Source: a virus. Taken from it: a stretch of 21,413 nucleotides of DNA. Of this stretch, positions 15,270 to 21,413 are shown piece by piece. Location: positions 1 through 21,413 of the IMG/VR virus record IMGVR_UViG_3300017613_001770. One strand, written 5' to 3'. The notes below the pieces were generated by a model. The model saw only the letters and a list, made by a program, of their open reading frames with translations. It had not been told where the DNA came from and did not search any database. Position 1 is the stretch's first letter; each line of letters starts with the position of its first letter. The position numbers and the translations under genes were made by a program.

Positions 15270-15648
15270 TATTCGTTTTAATCTCTTCAAGACTTTCAAG
15301 AATTTTTTTGTTTACTTCTTTTTGCTCCAACTTAAATTCACTTAAGTTCCCATCTATATTTTCCAACTGCATCTCAATAACCATTCGCTGAGCGTCTATT
15401 GTAGATACTCTTTCTCTATTATGCTCAACCCTATGTTCAATAGCCTCCAACTCACCTTCTCGTCTATCTCGACCATCTGAGTAGGAATCGTGGACAAGTG
15501 TTGCAATACCTACACCTGCAGCTACTATTATACCTAAAGAAATTCCAAGGTAAGACTTGGATACCTTTGTACTTAAACATCTGTTTATTGATAACCTGCA
15601 ATCTGGATCAGGACATTTAAGATGATTATTGTTATTTTCATGGCTCAT
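15256..15648 (-). CDS. Membrane-anchored coiled-coil protein (130 aa), inner-spanin-like topology
   Basis: The start is ATG 15648 (MSHENNNN), giving a 4-bp ATGA overlap with TerL and GGAGG 5 nt upstream; a longer frame from 15660 is less likely. The N-terminus is Asn/His-rich with three Cys (CPDPDC...C at residues 12, 17 and 24). One membrane helix follows (SYLGISLGIIVAAGVGIATLV, about 33-53). A charged helical part with heptad-like spacing comes next (GELEAIEHRVEHNRERVSTI, IEMQLENIDGNLSEFKLEQ, NKKILESLEEI). A short N-terminal cytoplasmic part, one membrane helix and a periplasmic coiled coil are the layout of inner-membrane spanins and of some small TerL-adjacent membrane proteins of unknown role. 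It is not next to the lysis genes, which weakens the spanin idea. The last residues KIVQ are encoded by dyad copy 4. Confidence 0.7.
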   Translation of the reverse strand: MSHENNNNHLKCPDPDCRLSINRCLSTKVSKSYLGISLGIIVAAGVGIATLVHDSYSDGRDRREGELEAIEHRVEHNRERVSTIDAQRMVIEMQLENIDGNLSEFKLEQKEVNKKILESLEEIKTNKIVQ

Positions 15649-17174
15649 GCAAACCTCCAATTTTCAAGTTCAGGCTCATAGTCAAGTTCAGCATATTCAG
15701 CTTCTATGTCTGCGGGGTCATCTTTGGGTGAAAAGTAGCGTTCGCCGAGTTCAAGCATCTCAATTATATATGCAAGGCAATCCATTAAATCCCAGAGCTT
15801 TGAGCGAGGAAACATTAGAAGCTGTTGTTCAAGCTTCTTGACTGTTGGACAAGCTGCATTGTGATAGATGTAGCCTTGTCGATAATAAGGTACAAGTTCC
15901 TTCACACGCAATTCCTTCTTCATCCCACCACGAGCCTTGAGCCAAACGAGTTCGAAGAACTTCCCACGCTTAAACATCTCGTTTTTGATAGGTTGGCGAA
16001 TGAACTCATTGAGGGAAGTTTCCTCAATCCCAAGTACTTTTGCATCTAACCTTATGCCCATTCCAAACAACTCATCATAAATCTCATCGGGGTACATCTT
16101 TTCCGAAACTGCATCACGCACGTAGATTTTTGCACTTGCAAGGTCAATCCCTACACCAATGATTGCAGTTTCCGCTGAGTGGATCTTGACAGTTTTTGCA
16201 GGATCCATTAGGACTACAGTTTCTATGTTCTTATCCTCTTGGATCTCTGCGTCTGTCTTCTTCATATCCATGTCGTTCTTTATGTTCTCAGCAGGAAGAC
16301 CGTAATAGTGGAAGTAATCCCTTTGAAATGCTGCATCCTTGGAGGAAATAGGAAGGTTTCTGAGTTCCCTGAAAAACACGTCTGTCTGACCTGAGTCACA
16401 GTGCTCCTGCCATTCCTTTTGAATGTCTTCGTCGGACATGAAGATAGGTGCTGTAGAATGGAAGTCGTCGTCGCAAGCCTCAAGGCGTACAGACTCCCAC
16501 TCGTTCGAGTCGAGGAGCTTCTGCAACGTAGCGTCTTCGTGCTTCAAGGTGTCTATGTAGACTATTTTCCAATTCCTATGAAGTCGAGGAACTGCTTTGA
16601 TTACGTCTGCGTAAAGCCACTCATACCAGGCTTTACGAATCTCATCATTCATTATCTTCTGCGGGTCTTCTAGGTCATCTATTATTATTAGGCCTGGCCG
16701 GTCATTCTTGAACAGCACACCTCGAACCTGCTGTCCTGCACCACGTGGCCAGATGAGTGTGTTATAGGCGACCCAGGCCTTCTTGGAGAAGACTTCCTCG
16801 AAATCAGTGCTGTTCTGGTCAATTTTAAAGCTACCAAAGAAGTGTTTAATCATTCTGTTGGTAACAAGCTCACGTCTAAGATTCTCAGTTTGGAGTGAAG
16901 CTGCGTCATGGGACTTGTTGATGTAACAGATAAACCCTGTGTGGCGGAACAAGATGTATCTAGCCATAAGGGCGAGCCCAACAATAGATGTTTTTCCCCA
17001 TCCACGAGGGGCGGCGATGGCCACTTTATTTGCAGGTCCATCAATGAGATCAAAGATCTTTCCATGAATCTGCTCCGCAAAAGGAACATAGAAACGTTCT
17101 GGGAAGAAGGTTTTCGCAGTCATTTCGGTGGAAACTGAACATGCTGCAAGGATTTGTTCTAATTCTTTATCCAT
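15645..17174 (-). CDS. Terminase large subunit (TerL), packaging ATPase/nuclease
   Basis: 509 residues, starting at ATG 17174, which shares one base with the upstream TAA (TAATG). The ATPase domain has Walker A APRGWGKT (residues 55-62), an adenine-region FICYINKSHDAASLQT (81-96) and Walker B LIIIDDLED (162-170, acidic pair 166/167). The nuclease domain has VLMDPAKT (Asp324), GIEET (Glu384/385) and a C-terminal DLMDCLAYI (Asp462 or 465), the acidic set expected of an RNase H-like nuclease. The length is normal for the family. TerL docks on the portal, drives DNA into the head and cuts the concatemer. Here TerL lies three to four kilobases downstream of the TerS-like gene and twelve kilobases upstream of the portal, with a spike gene directly before it. 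No frameshift or missing motif is seen. Confidence 0.95.
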   Translation of the reverse strand: MDKELEQILAACSVSTEMTAKTFFPERFYVPFAEQIHGKIFDLIDGPANKVAIAAPRGWGKTSIVGLALMARYILFRHTGFICYINKSHDAASLQTENLRRELVTNRMIKHFFGSFKIDQNSTDFEEVFSKKAWVAYNTLIWPRGAGQQVRGVLFKNDRPGLIIIDDLEDPQKIMNDEIRKAWYEWLYADVIKAVPRLHRNWKIVYIDTLKHEDATLQKLLDSNEWESVRLEACDDDFHSTAPIFMSDEDIQKEWQEHCDSGQTDVFFRELRNLPISSKDAAFQRDYFHYYGLPAENIKNDMDMKKTDAEIQEDKNIETVVLMDPAKTVKIHSAETAIIGVGIDLASAKIYVRDAVSEKMYPDEIYDELFGMGIRLDAKVLGIEETSLNEFIRQPIKNEMFKRGKFFELVWLKARGGMKKELRVKELVPYYRQGYIYHNAACPTVKKLEQQLLMFPRSKLWDLMDCLAYIIEMLELGERYFSPKDDPADIEAEYAELDYEPELENWRFA

Positions 17175-19750
17175 TAATGTACCATAGAGATCACATCTGG
17201 ATCAGCTCCAGACCTGTATAAATTCCCTGCACTTAACCCACCTGCTATTGCAGCAGCATTATTAGCATAGACAGGTATATGAGGTATGTTAATACTTGTA
17301 GCAGGATCTAGTTCTAACCAAGGAAGAGCTACCCAAGTTCCTGGTGCACCAGCTACAGTACACACCCACATTAGGATACCACTAAGAGGATTCCAATTCC
17401 AGACAATATCTCCTAATGCGTATGTCCCAGCTACTGGAGCAGCTGCAGCTGAAAAATGTCTGGATAATCCAACATATGTAGCAGCACCATAAATTAAATC
17501 ACCCCAAGGAGGAATATTCCCAGTTACATAATCATTAGTATAATCAGATATATTCCATATGACAGTAAACGCATTTAAGGGATCACGAATCTCATTGTCG
17601 ATGATAGTTACATTATCTACATATCGTACCCATAGGCCATAAGAAGTTGGAGCTGAGTCTTCGTTACCTCTTATTACTTTATTTCCTGCTATCCACAGTC
17701 CATCAATGTCTCGAGTAACTAAACCAGTTGCCTGAATACCTGAAGAGCCAGTAGTCCTGATTACATTATTAGTTATGCGAACATCATGTACGAATACATA
17801 GGCTAGTGATGTACCATCATCTAACAAAGGATCAGTCCATAGAGCCAAATAATCACCAGCCTGCTCAAGTCCAGAGACCCATATTCCAGGATTCTCATCA
17901 GTTCCGACATCAGATAGTTCATTACCATCAATGATAATGTCTACATTAGAATTACCTAGACTTATACCGGCACCGTAGGTATTACTTATTACATTTTTAG
18001 ATATAATTATATGTCTTCCATTAAATACTGATATACCTTCAGTAGTCCCTCCTGCTCCAGGATTAAGTCCAGTATTTTGGATAGTATTGCCAATAATAGT
18101 TAGACGTCCGACCATAGATGAACCTTCAGCAACTGAGTAAAATGCAGCTATTCGAATACCAGATAGTCGAGTGTCCCTTATGGTATTTCCTATTGCTGTT
18201 ACACTAATAACTCCAATTAGCCCAAGTCCACCACCTGAAGTAGTTGCCTTACCATCACCAAGGACATTGCCAGTAACAGTTCCATCTTGGACAGTTCCAT
18301 AAGTGTCATAGTCATGACTTACAAGACCTATAGCATCATCTCCAACATCTGTTACTGTGTTGTTAGAGATAGTAAAATTACTAGAGCCACGCTGAATGTG
18401 AACTCCATCAGCCCAGGTATCATGGATGTAGTTATTAGAAATAGTGAAATTGTGAGAATTCATCATATGAATGCCTACACCATCAGATCCAGTTATCTCA
18501 CATCCATCTATTGTTGTATTATACCTAGCTGCAGCAACTCCATCTACTGTAATTAATCCATAAGTGCCAGTATTAGATGCTCCATTTGAGGTAATCTTTA
18601 AATCACGAACAGTTGTCCCACTTGCCTCTATTTCCAGTCTAGCATTTTCAGCTGCTCCATTAGTAGGGAAGTCTAAAGTTCCAGGTCCAGTAATTATTAA
18701 GTTAGCATCAGATATAGTGAGAATAGCTGTAGACGTATATACACCATCTGAGAAGTAAATTGTAGTACCACTTCCAGCATTTAAAGCAGCTTGAATGGCA
18801 GCCGAGTCATCTACCGCATCATCTGTTATAGCCCCAAACCAATCTGGATAAACAGTCCCTCCACCAGATGTAAATACAACTGTACCTGCACCTGTAAATA
18901 ATAGTTGAGTAGGCGTAGCTATAACATTCCCTGGTGAGTATATAGTTAAAGTATCTCCACCAGTTATAGTTACAATGCATCCTTTCAAGACCTCTAAACC
19001 TTGATACTCATCAAGAGTTACATCAAAGTCTATGGTTTCAGGTTGGTCAACGAGGATAGTTAGATCTACATCTTCATCTGCAGTAAACTCGATTACATCA
19101 TTTAGGTCTTGGAACCAACATGAACGGACTACTGAACCAGCAAGGAAGTCGAAGTCATTTGCAGCTGCACCGGAGAAGATTTGGTAAGTGCCGGCCTCGA
19201 TCTTCTTGAGATTTGTTAAGTTGAATCCGCCTGAAGTGAGGATAAGAGGAGATTCCCAACGGAGGGTTACATCGTCTCCAACAACTGCATCTGCAGTCAG
19301 AGTCTCAGCACGTGAGATTGCCATAGTTAAGGTATCATCACTTGTGACGTCTAGGGCTTCGTCCAAGTCGTCGAACCAGGCAGAGCGGACTACAGCACCA
19401 ACAGGAAAGTCAATATCCCCAGCTCCGGAGAAGATTTCCCGATCACCTGCATCAATGTCGTAGGTTTCAAGGGTGAGTTGAGTAGCAACTGCAAGGGAGC
19501 CTGCAGACATGAACTTAAGACGAACGTTGATAGGGATTGTTAAAGTTCCTACGGCCTCTTCTCCAGTGATAATAACTATGCGCTCGCTGCCTCCAATTGC
19601 AGTAATTGCTGCATCTAAGTCTGCATATGCACGAGTGTCAATCCACTTACCATCAGTGCCTGTGACGATTACTGTAGGGAAGAATTCGGCAAGTGCAACT
19701 ACTGCAACTACAAGGACTGCAAGAAGGACTGAAAAGATAATCTTTTTCAT
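17174..19750 (-). CDS. Exported right-handed beta-helix spike / pectate-lyase-like protein (858 aa)
   Basis: Starts at ATG 19750, directly after the holin-candidate stop, with GGAG 9 nt upstream. Residues 1-21 are a strongly hydrophobic signal peptide or anchor (KKIIFSVLLAVLVVAVVALA). Residues about 95-310 contain three versions of a roughly 90-residue unit with IFSGAG...F..G.VVRS.WF; the third ends YPDWFGAITDDAVDDSAAIQ, the familiar entry into a phage pectate-lyase-type beta-helix. The helix (about 310-720) shows PbH1-type rungs such as NFTISNNYIHDTWADGVHI and NVDIIIDGNELSDVG. The C-terminal 97 residues hold GTYALGDIVWNW..., WVCTVAG, and the terminal motif PVYANNAAAIAGGLSAGNLY seen at the ends of many phage tail proteins. 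It is most likely a receptor-binding or depolymerising spike. The signal peptide is unexpected for a virion spike. Confidence 0.8.
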   Translation of the reverse strand: MKKIIFSVLLAVLVVAVVALAEFFPTVIVTGTDGKWIDTRAYADLDAAITAIGGSERIVIITGEEAVGTLTIPINVRLKFMSAGSLAVATQLTLETYDIDAGDREIFSGAGDIDFPVGAVVRSAWFDDLDEALDVTSDDTLTMAISRAETLTADAVVGDDVTLRWESPLILTSGGFNLTNLKKIEAGTYQIFSGAAANDFDFLAGSVVRSCWFQDLNDVIEFTADEDVDLTILVDQPETIDFDVTLDEYQGLEVLKGCIVTITGGDTLTIYSPGNVIATPTQLLFTGAGTVVFTSGGGTVYPDWFGAITDDAVDDSAAIQAALNAGSGTTIYFSDGVYTSTAILTISDANLIITGPGTLDFPTNGAAENARLEIEASGTTVRDLKITSNGASNTGTYGLITVDGVAAARYNTTIDGCEITGSDGVGIHMMNSHNFTISNNYIHDTWADGVHIQRGSSNFTISNNTVTDVGDDAIGLVSHDYDTYGTVQDGTVTGNVLGDGKATTSGGGLGLIGVISVTAIGNTIRDTRLSGIRIAAFYSVAEGSSMVGRLTIIGNTIQNTGLNPGAGGTTEGISVFNGRHIIISKNVISNTYGAGISLGNSNVDIIIDGNELSDVGTDENPGIWVSGLEQAGDYLALWTDPLLDDGTSLAYVFVHDVRITNNVIRTTGSSGIQATGLVTRDIDGLWIAGNKVIRGNEDSAPTSYGLWVRYVDNVTIIDNEIRDPLNAFTVIWNISDYTNDYVTGNIPPWGDLIYGAATYVGLSRHFSAAAAPVAGTYALGDIVWNWNPLSGILMWVCTVAGAPGTWVALPWLELDPATSINIPHIPVYANNAAAIAGGLSAGNLYRSGADPDVISMVH

Positions 19751-19963
19751 TTAAGGAATCTCCGTTTTCTCCGCTGGAAGAGGAGACTGTTTTAGGTACA
19801 TAGCAGCTGCAACTATTGCACTTACAAGGGCTACCATTCCAAGTTTGCCAGCGCCTTCTTGCATATTAAAGCCAATAGGATCAACTATCATTACTGTAAT
19901 TGAATTAGCTGCTCCACCAATGATTGCACTTATTAGACCTTTAGTCCACTTATTCCATTTCAT
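19751..19963 (-). CDS. Holin candidate, two membrane helices (70 aa)
   Basis: Starts at ATG 19963 in a 4-bp ATGA overlap with the 53-aa gene. The N-terminus is short and basic (MKWNKWTKG). Two hydrophobic segments follow: GLISAIIGGAANSITVMIV (about 9-27) and LGMVALVSAIVAAAMYL (about 41-57), with a polar tail (KQSPLPAEKTEIP). Two membrane helices, small size, a charged N-terminus and a position in an endolysin-lipoprotein cluster fit a class II holin, which makes lethal lesions in the inner membrane at lysis. The linker between the helices contains DPIGFN, as in small membrane proteins often called holins in uncultured phages. The assignment rests on topology and neighbours only, since holins share no catalytic signature. 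Confidence 0.65.
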   Translation of the reverse strand: MKWNKWTKGLISAIIGGAANSITVMIVDPIGFNMQEGAGKLGMVALVSAIVAAAMYLKQSPLPAEKTEIP

Positions 19964-20121
19964 TTGAAGTACTCCACTGCAGATTTATCGATGAAAAGAG
20001 CTTCGATCTCCTCGACCGTAGGCTCACCTTTGTCAAAAGCATTTGAGATAGTTATTACTGCTGTAGGGCCGTAACGTAAGATGGCCTGGACGATTGCGAT
20101 AGTTAGTGCTGCATTAGCCAT
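19960..20121 (-). CDS. 53-aa helical protein between lipoprotein and holin candidate
   Basis: This small gene starts at ATG 20121, directly after the lipoprotein stop (TAAATG), with GGAGG 8 nt upstream. It ends in a TGA overlapping the holin candidate's ATG. The product begins MANAALTIAIVQAILRYGPT, continues AVITISNAFDKGEPTVEEIE and ends ALFIDKSAVEYFK. The first half is moderately hydrophobic, perhaps a surface-seeking helix rather than a true membrane span; the second is an amphipathic acidic helix. Tight translational coupling on both sides and a good ribosome-binding site argue that it is real. It may be an antiholin or another lysis accessory protein, or a leftover regulator. No family name comes to mind. 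Confidence 0.75.
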   Translation of the reverse strand: MANAALTIAIVQAILRYGPTAVITISNAFDKGEPTVEEIEALFIDKSAVEYFK

Positions 20122-20499
20122 TTACTTATCCTCCTTTTTAAGAATGAAAGGCTTCATGTACTCAATGAGCATTGAGAGTCTTGCAGAAACATTTGACATT
20201 GAGTGTAGGTATTTTTCTTTATCAGAGCTTGCTCCGGAGGTTTTGTAAGCCAAGAGGGCACTTACAGATTCGTTATGAACTTGACGATAAAGATCACCAT
20301 ACCTAACAGCTTCATTCTTTTGCGCTTCAGACATAAGACCTTGTTTGTAAAGATCTCCGGCAATTGAAAGAGTTGACTCGTAAGTTGCTTTGCTAACTGA
20401 GAGGGTATCGAATGAGTTCTTTACAAACCCAGATGCACAAGCAACTAAGGTTAACAAAAAGATTAATGACACTGAAACTTTTACTGCTTTGTAAGTCAT
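20122..20499 (-). CDS. Lysis-cluster lipoprotein, outer-spanin candidate (125 aa)
   Basis: Starts at ATG 20499 with GGAGG 6 nt upstream, and dyad copy 5 lies just before it. The signal peptide MTYKAVKVSVSLIFLLTLVAC ends in a lipobox (LVAC, Cys21), predicting an outer-membrane lipoprotein. The mature part is helical and charged (ATYESTLSIAGDLYKQGLMS, YGDLYRQVHNESVSALLAY, a basic C-terminus KPFILKKEDK). A lipoprotein directly after the endolysin and before a holin candidate fits an outer-membrane spanin component, the protein that fuses the two membranes in the last step of Gram-negative lysis. It is longer than many outer spanins. The alternative is an exclusion lipoprotein. A partner inner spanin could be the membrane coiled-coil protein encoded at 15256-15648. 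Confidence 0.65.
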   Translation of the reverse strand: MTYKAVKVSVSLIFLLTLVACASGFVKNSFDTLSVSKATYESTLSIAGDLYKQGLMSEAQKNEAVRYGDLYRQVHNESVSALLAYKTSGASSDKEKYLHSMSNVSARLSMLIEYMKPFILKKEDK

Positions 20500-20512
20500 A
20501 GTCTACCTCCTT

Positions 20513-20537
20513 AGTTTGTTCAATTATTGAACGGTCT
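20513..20537. repeat. Intercistronic dyad, copy 5
   Basis: Perfect core GTTCAAT-T-ATTGAAC at 20518-20532. The TAA stop of the M15 peptidase (20524-20526) lies in the core. This is the most diverged copy in its flank: on the minus strand AGACC in place of AGATT. It is followed by GGAGG and the lipoprotein start 18 nt after the core. Confidence 0.9.
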
Positions 20538-20850
20538 CATTTTCGCCAAGTGAGTAATGATTCCCATCTTGATTACCAAAGTCTCCTCCCCAGGAACCTC
20601 CAAGTGATTTCCAGAACTCTCCTAATTGTGCGTGAGATTCGGTCGAGCTAAGGTATTTTCCATCTTTGAAAAGGTTTAAGTCAATTGCAAGGCGCTTGTA
20701 GTGAAAACTGTCCGAGATGTGACGCCCGTCCTCAGGGTATGCGAAGGCTTCGCCGAAAGTGAGTTCATACCCTCTTTCGAATGCAAAGAGAATTAACAAG
20801 CCAACCATGTGTGCGAATTTAGACTGCTTCTGTCTTAATGTCAGAGACAT
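20524..20850 (-). CDS. M15-family peptidoglycan peptidase (endolysin)
   Basis: The true start is most likely ATG 20850 (MSLTLRQKQSKFAHMV), overlapping the TerS-like gene by 32 bp in another frame. The frame stays open further upstream, but that part is an out-of-frame reading of the TerS tail. The 108 residues match a short VanY/M15 endopeptidase or D-alanyl-D-alanine carboxypeptidase: GYELTFGEAFAYPE, then SFHYKRLAIDLNLF with zinc ligands His50 and Asp57, and DGNHYSL with His98. The enzyme should cut the peptide cross-link of peptidoglycan. It has no signal peptide and so needs a holin for access. The last residues TVQ come from dyad copy 5. The upstream GAGG and GGTGA give an adequate ribosome-binding region. 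Confidence 0.88.
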   Translation of the reverse strand: MSLTLRQKQSKFAHMVGLLILFAFERGYELTFGEAFAYPEDGRHISDSFHYKRLAIDLNLFKDGKYLSSTESHAQLGEFWKSLGGSWGGDFGNQDGNHYSLGENETVQ

Positions 20851-21413
20851 CTTCACCATCCTCACTACTCTCACACTGATCCTCACACTGACCATCATCA
20901 TGCCTGCAACGAGAGTTGTTGCCTGTCTCCTCCACACCTTCATAAGGCACACCTTCATGCCTGCGATGGGAACCCTCGCCTGTTTCCTCTTCAGGCAGCT
21001 CCACAAGCATCCCTGCATCTTGCATAGCCTGCTTTCCACGTTCTTTGAGTTCCTCGATCTCTTTCAACGTAGCTGTACTATGAACCGAGTGAGCTTGGAT
21101 CTTTGTAGGCACCCTAAGGCCTGAAAGCTCAAGTACAACGGTATCTGCGGCCTTCTTCTGCAATTCAATGTTAGCTTGGCCATCTTCATTTTCAAAGATC
21201 TGTTCATACACGTCTAAGGCCTGCTCAGCTAAGAGGGTAATCCTGTCTTGCTTCTGCACAGCATCTTCATCCCTAGTCCTCCGCATAACTGAAAGCTTGC
21301 GTTTTCCTAGTTCACTATTAAGTGTGTTTGAGACAGTTTGAGGAGTAATGTCTAAGATTTCCGCAATATCAGTTTGCTTCATCCCTCGTACAGCGAGCGC
21401 AAGTATTTCATGG
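20819..21413 (-). CDS. Terminase small-subunit-like HTH protein (5' end outside window)
   Basis: The reading frame is open to the window edge with no stop. The Met at 21382 lies inside a helix-turn-helix (ILALAVRGMKQTDIAEILD, then ITPQTVSNTLNSELG), so the real start is beyond 21413. After the HTH come a basic stretch (KRKLSVMRRTRDED) and a helical region (RITLLAEQALDVYEQIFEN, IELQKKAADTVVLELSGLRV) that resembles the oligomerisation part of phage small terminases. The C-terminal 55 residues are acidic and His-rich, with CRHDDGQCEDQCESSEDGED. TerS binds the packaging start site and guides TerL. It is three to four kilobases upstream of TerL, with lysis genes and a spike between. A transcriptional regulator is the main alternative. 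Confidence 0.7.
   Translation of the reverse strand, partial: HEILALAVRGMKQTDIAEILDITPQTVSNTLNSELGKRKLSVMRRTRDEDAVQKQDRITLLAEQALDVYEQIFENEDGQANIELQKKAADTVVLELSGLRVPTKIQAHSVHSTATLKEIEELKERGKQAMQDAGMLVELPEEETGEGSHRRHEGVPYEGVEETGNNSRCRHDDGQCEDQCESSEDGEDVSDIKTEAV

Noticed and set aside
897-20537. Dyads as LexA/SOS boxes
   Set aside because: The spacing GTTC-N7-GAAC is inverted, while the alphaproteobacterial type is a direct GTTC-N7-GTTC and the Gram-positive type is GAAC-N4-GTTC. Repeated placement at internal gene junctions also does not suit an SOS operator.
897-20537. Dyads as rho-independent terminators
   Set aside because: The stem is short and AT-rich and no U-run follows; a GGAGG and start codon come at once. 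Termination at each would cut the packed operon apart without visible new promoters.
897-20537. Dyads as standard sigma70 promoters
   Set aside because: CAATAAT could pass as a -10 element, but no -35 at proper spacing was found upstream of copy 4, and TTGAAC as a -35 would put the transcript start inside the gene.
20524-21039. Longer 171-aa version of the endolysin
   Set aside because: The first 63 residues are low-complexity readings of the TerS tail; MSLTLRQKQ is the family-typical start.
20819-21382. Start of the TerS-like gene at ATG 21382
   Set aside because: That Met lies inside the helix-turn-helix and the frame continues open to the window edge, so the gene is incomplete here.
1-21413. 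CRISPR array, tRNA or insertion sequence
   Set aside because: No regularly spaced repeats, cloverleaf or transposase were found; the five dyads are kilobases apart.

Overview
The window reads as a piece of a tailed double-stranded DNA phage genome (Caudoviricetes), probably infecting a Gram-negative bacterium. The phage call rests on a complete large terminase subunit (Walker A, Walker B and nuclease residues), a portal-type protein, a terminase small-subunit-like HTH protein, an M15 endolysin, a holin-like protein and several tail-fibre or spike-type proteins. The Gram-negative call rests on several lipoprotein signal peptides. No integrase, tRNA, CRISPR array or insertion sequence is visible. 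All 25 genes lie on the minus strand, so the operon reads from high to low coordinates. They are packed with junctions of -32 to +41 bp, and no stretch over 50 bp lacks a gene.

Layout in transcription order: (1) 21413-20524, TerS-like protein (5' end outside the window) and M15 peptidase. (2) 20499-15256, lipoprotein, 53-aa protein, holin candidate, 858-aa beta-helix spike, TerL, and a membrane/coiled-coil protein. (3) 15229-7749, ten genes: a small phage structural-type protein, a DCD-motif protein, a lipoprotein-tagged tail fibre with repeats, two ConA/LamG-like exported proteins, a small exported protein, a micro-lipoprotein with an abnormal start codon, another lipoprotein with a fibre-type domain, a 493-aa protein built from 22-residue repeats, and a small Ig-like protein. 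(4) 7707-4174, a small exported protein and a 1041-aa exported beta-helix + LamG protein. (5) 4156-920, a small structural-type protein, the portal and two small head-region proteins. (6) 880 to beyond the left edge, an acidic scaffold-like protein with a long Glu/Pro stalk.

These six blocks are separated by five copies of a near-identical 25-bp dyad (core GTTCAA-N3-TTGAAC). Each copy sits exactly between the stop codon of one gene and the start region of the next, and in four of the five the stop codon lies inside or partly inside the element. This punctuation is the strongest undescribed-looking signal here. The second is the gene content: about twelve kilobases between TerL and portal, where many phages have almost nothing, hold fourteen genes. 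Eight of these carry Sec or lipoprotein signal peptides, including proteins that otherwise look like tail fibres, spikes or polysaccharide-binding proteins. The phage may export a set of surface-active proteins from the infected cell, or it may use hydrophobic N-termini in virion assembly. All functional statements are from reading the sequence; no database search was possible.
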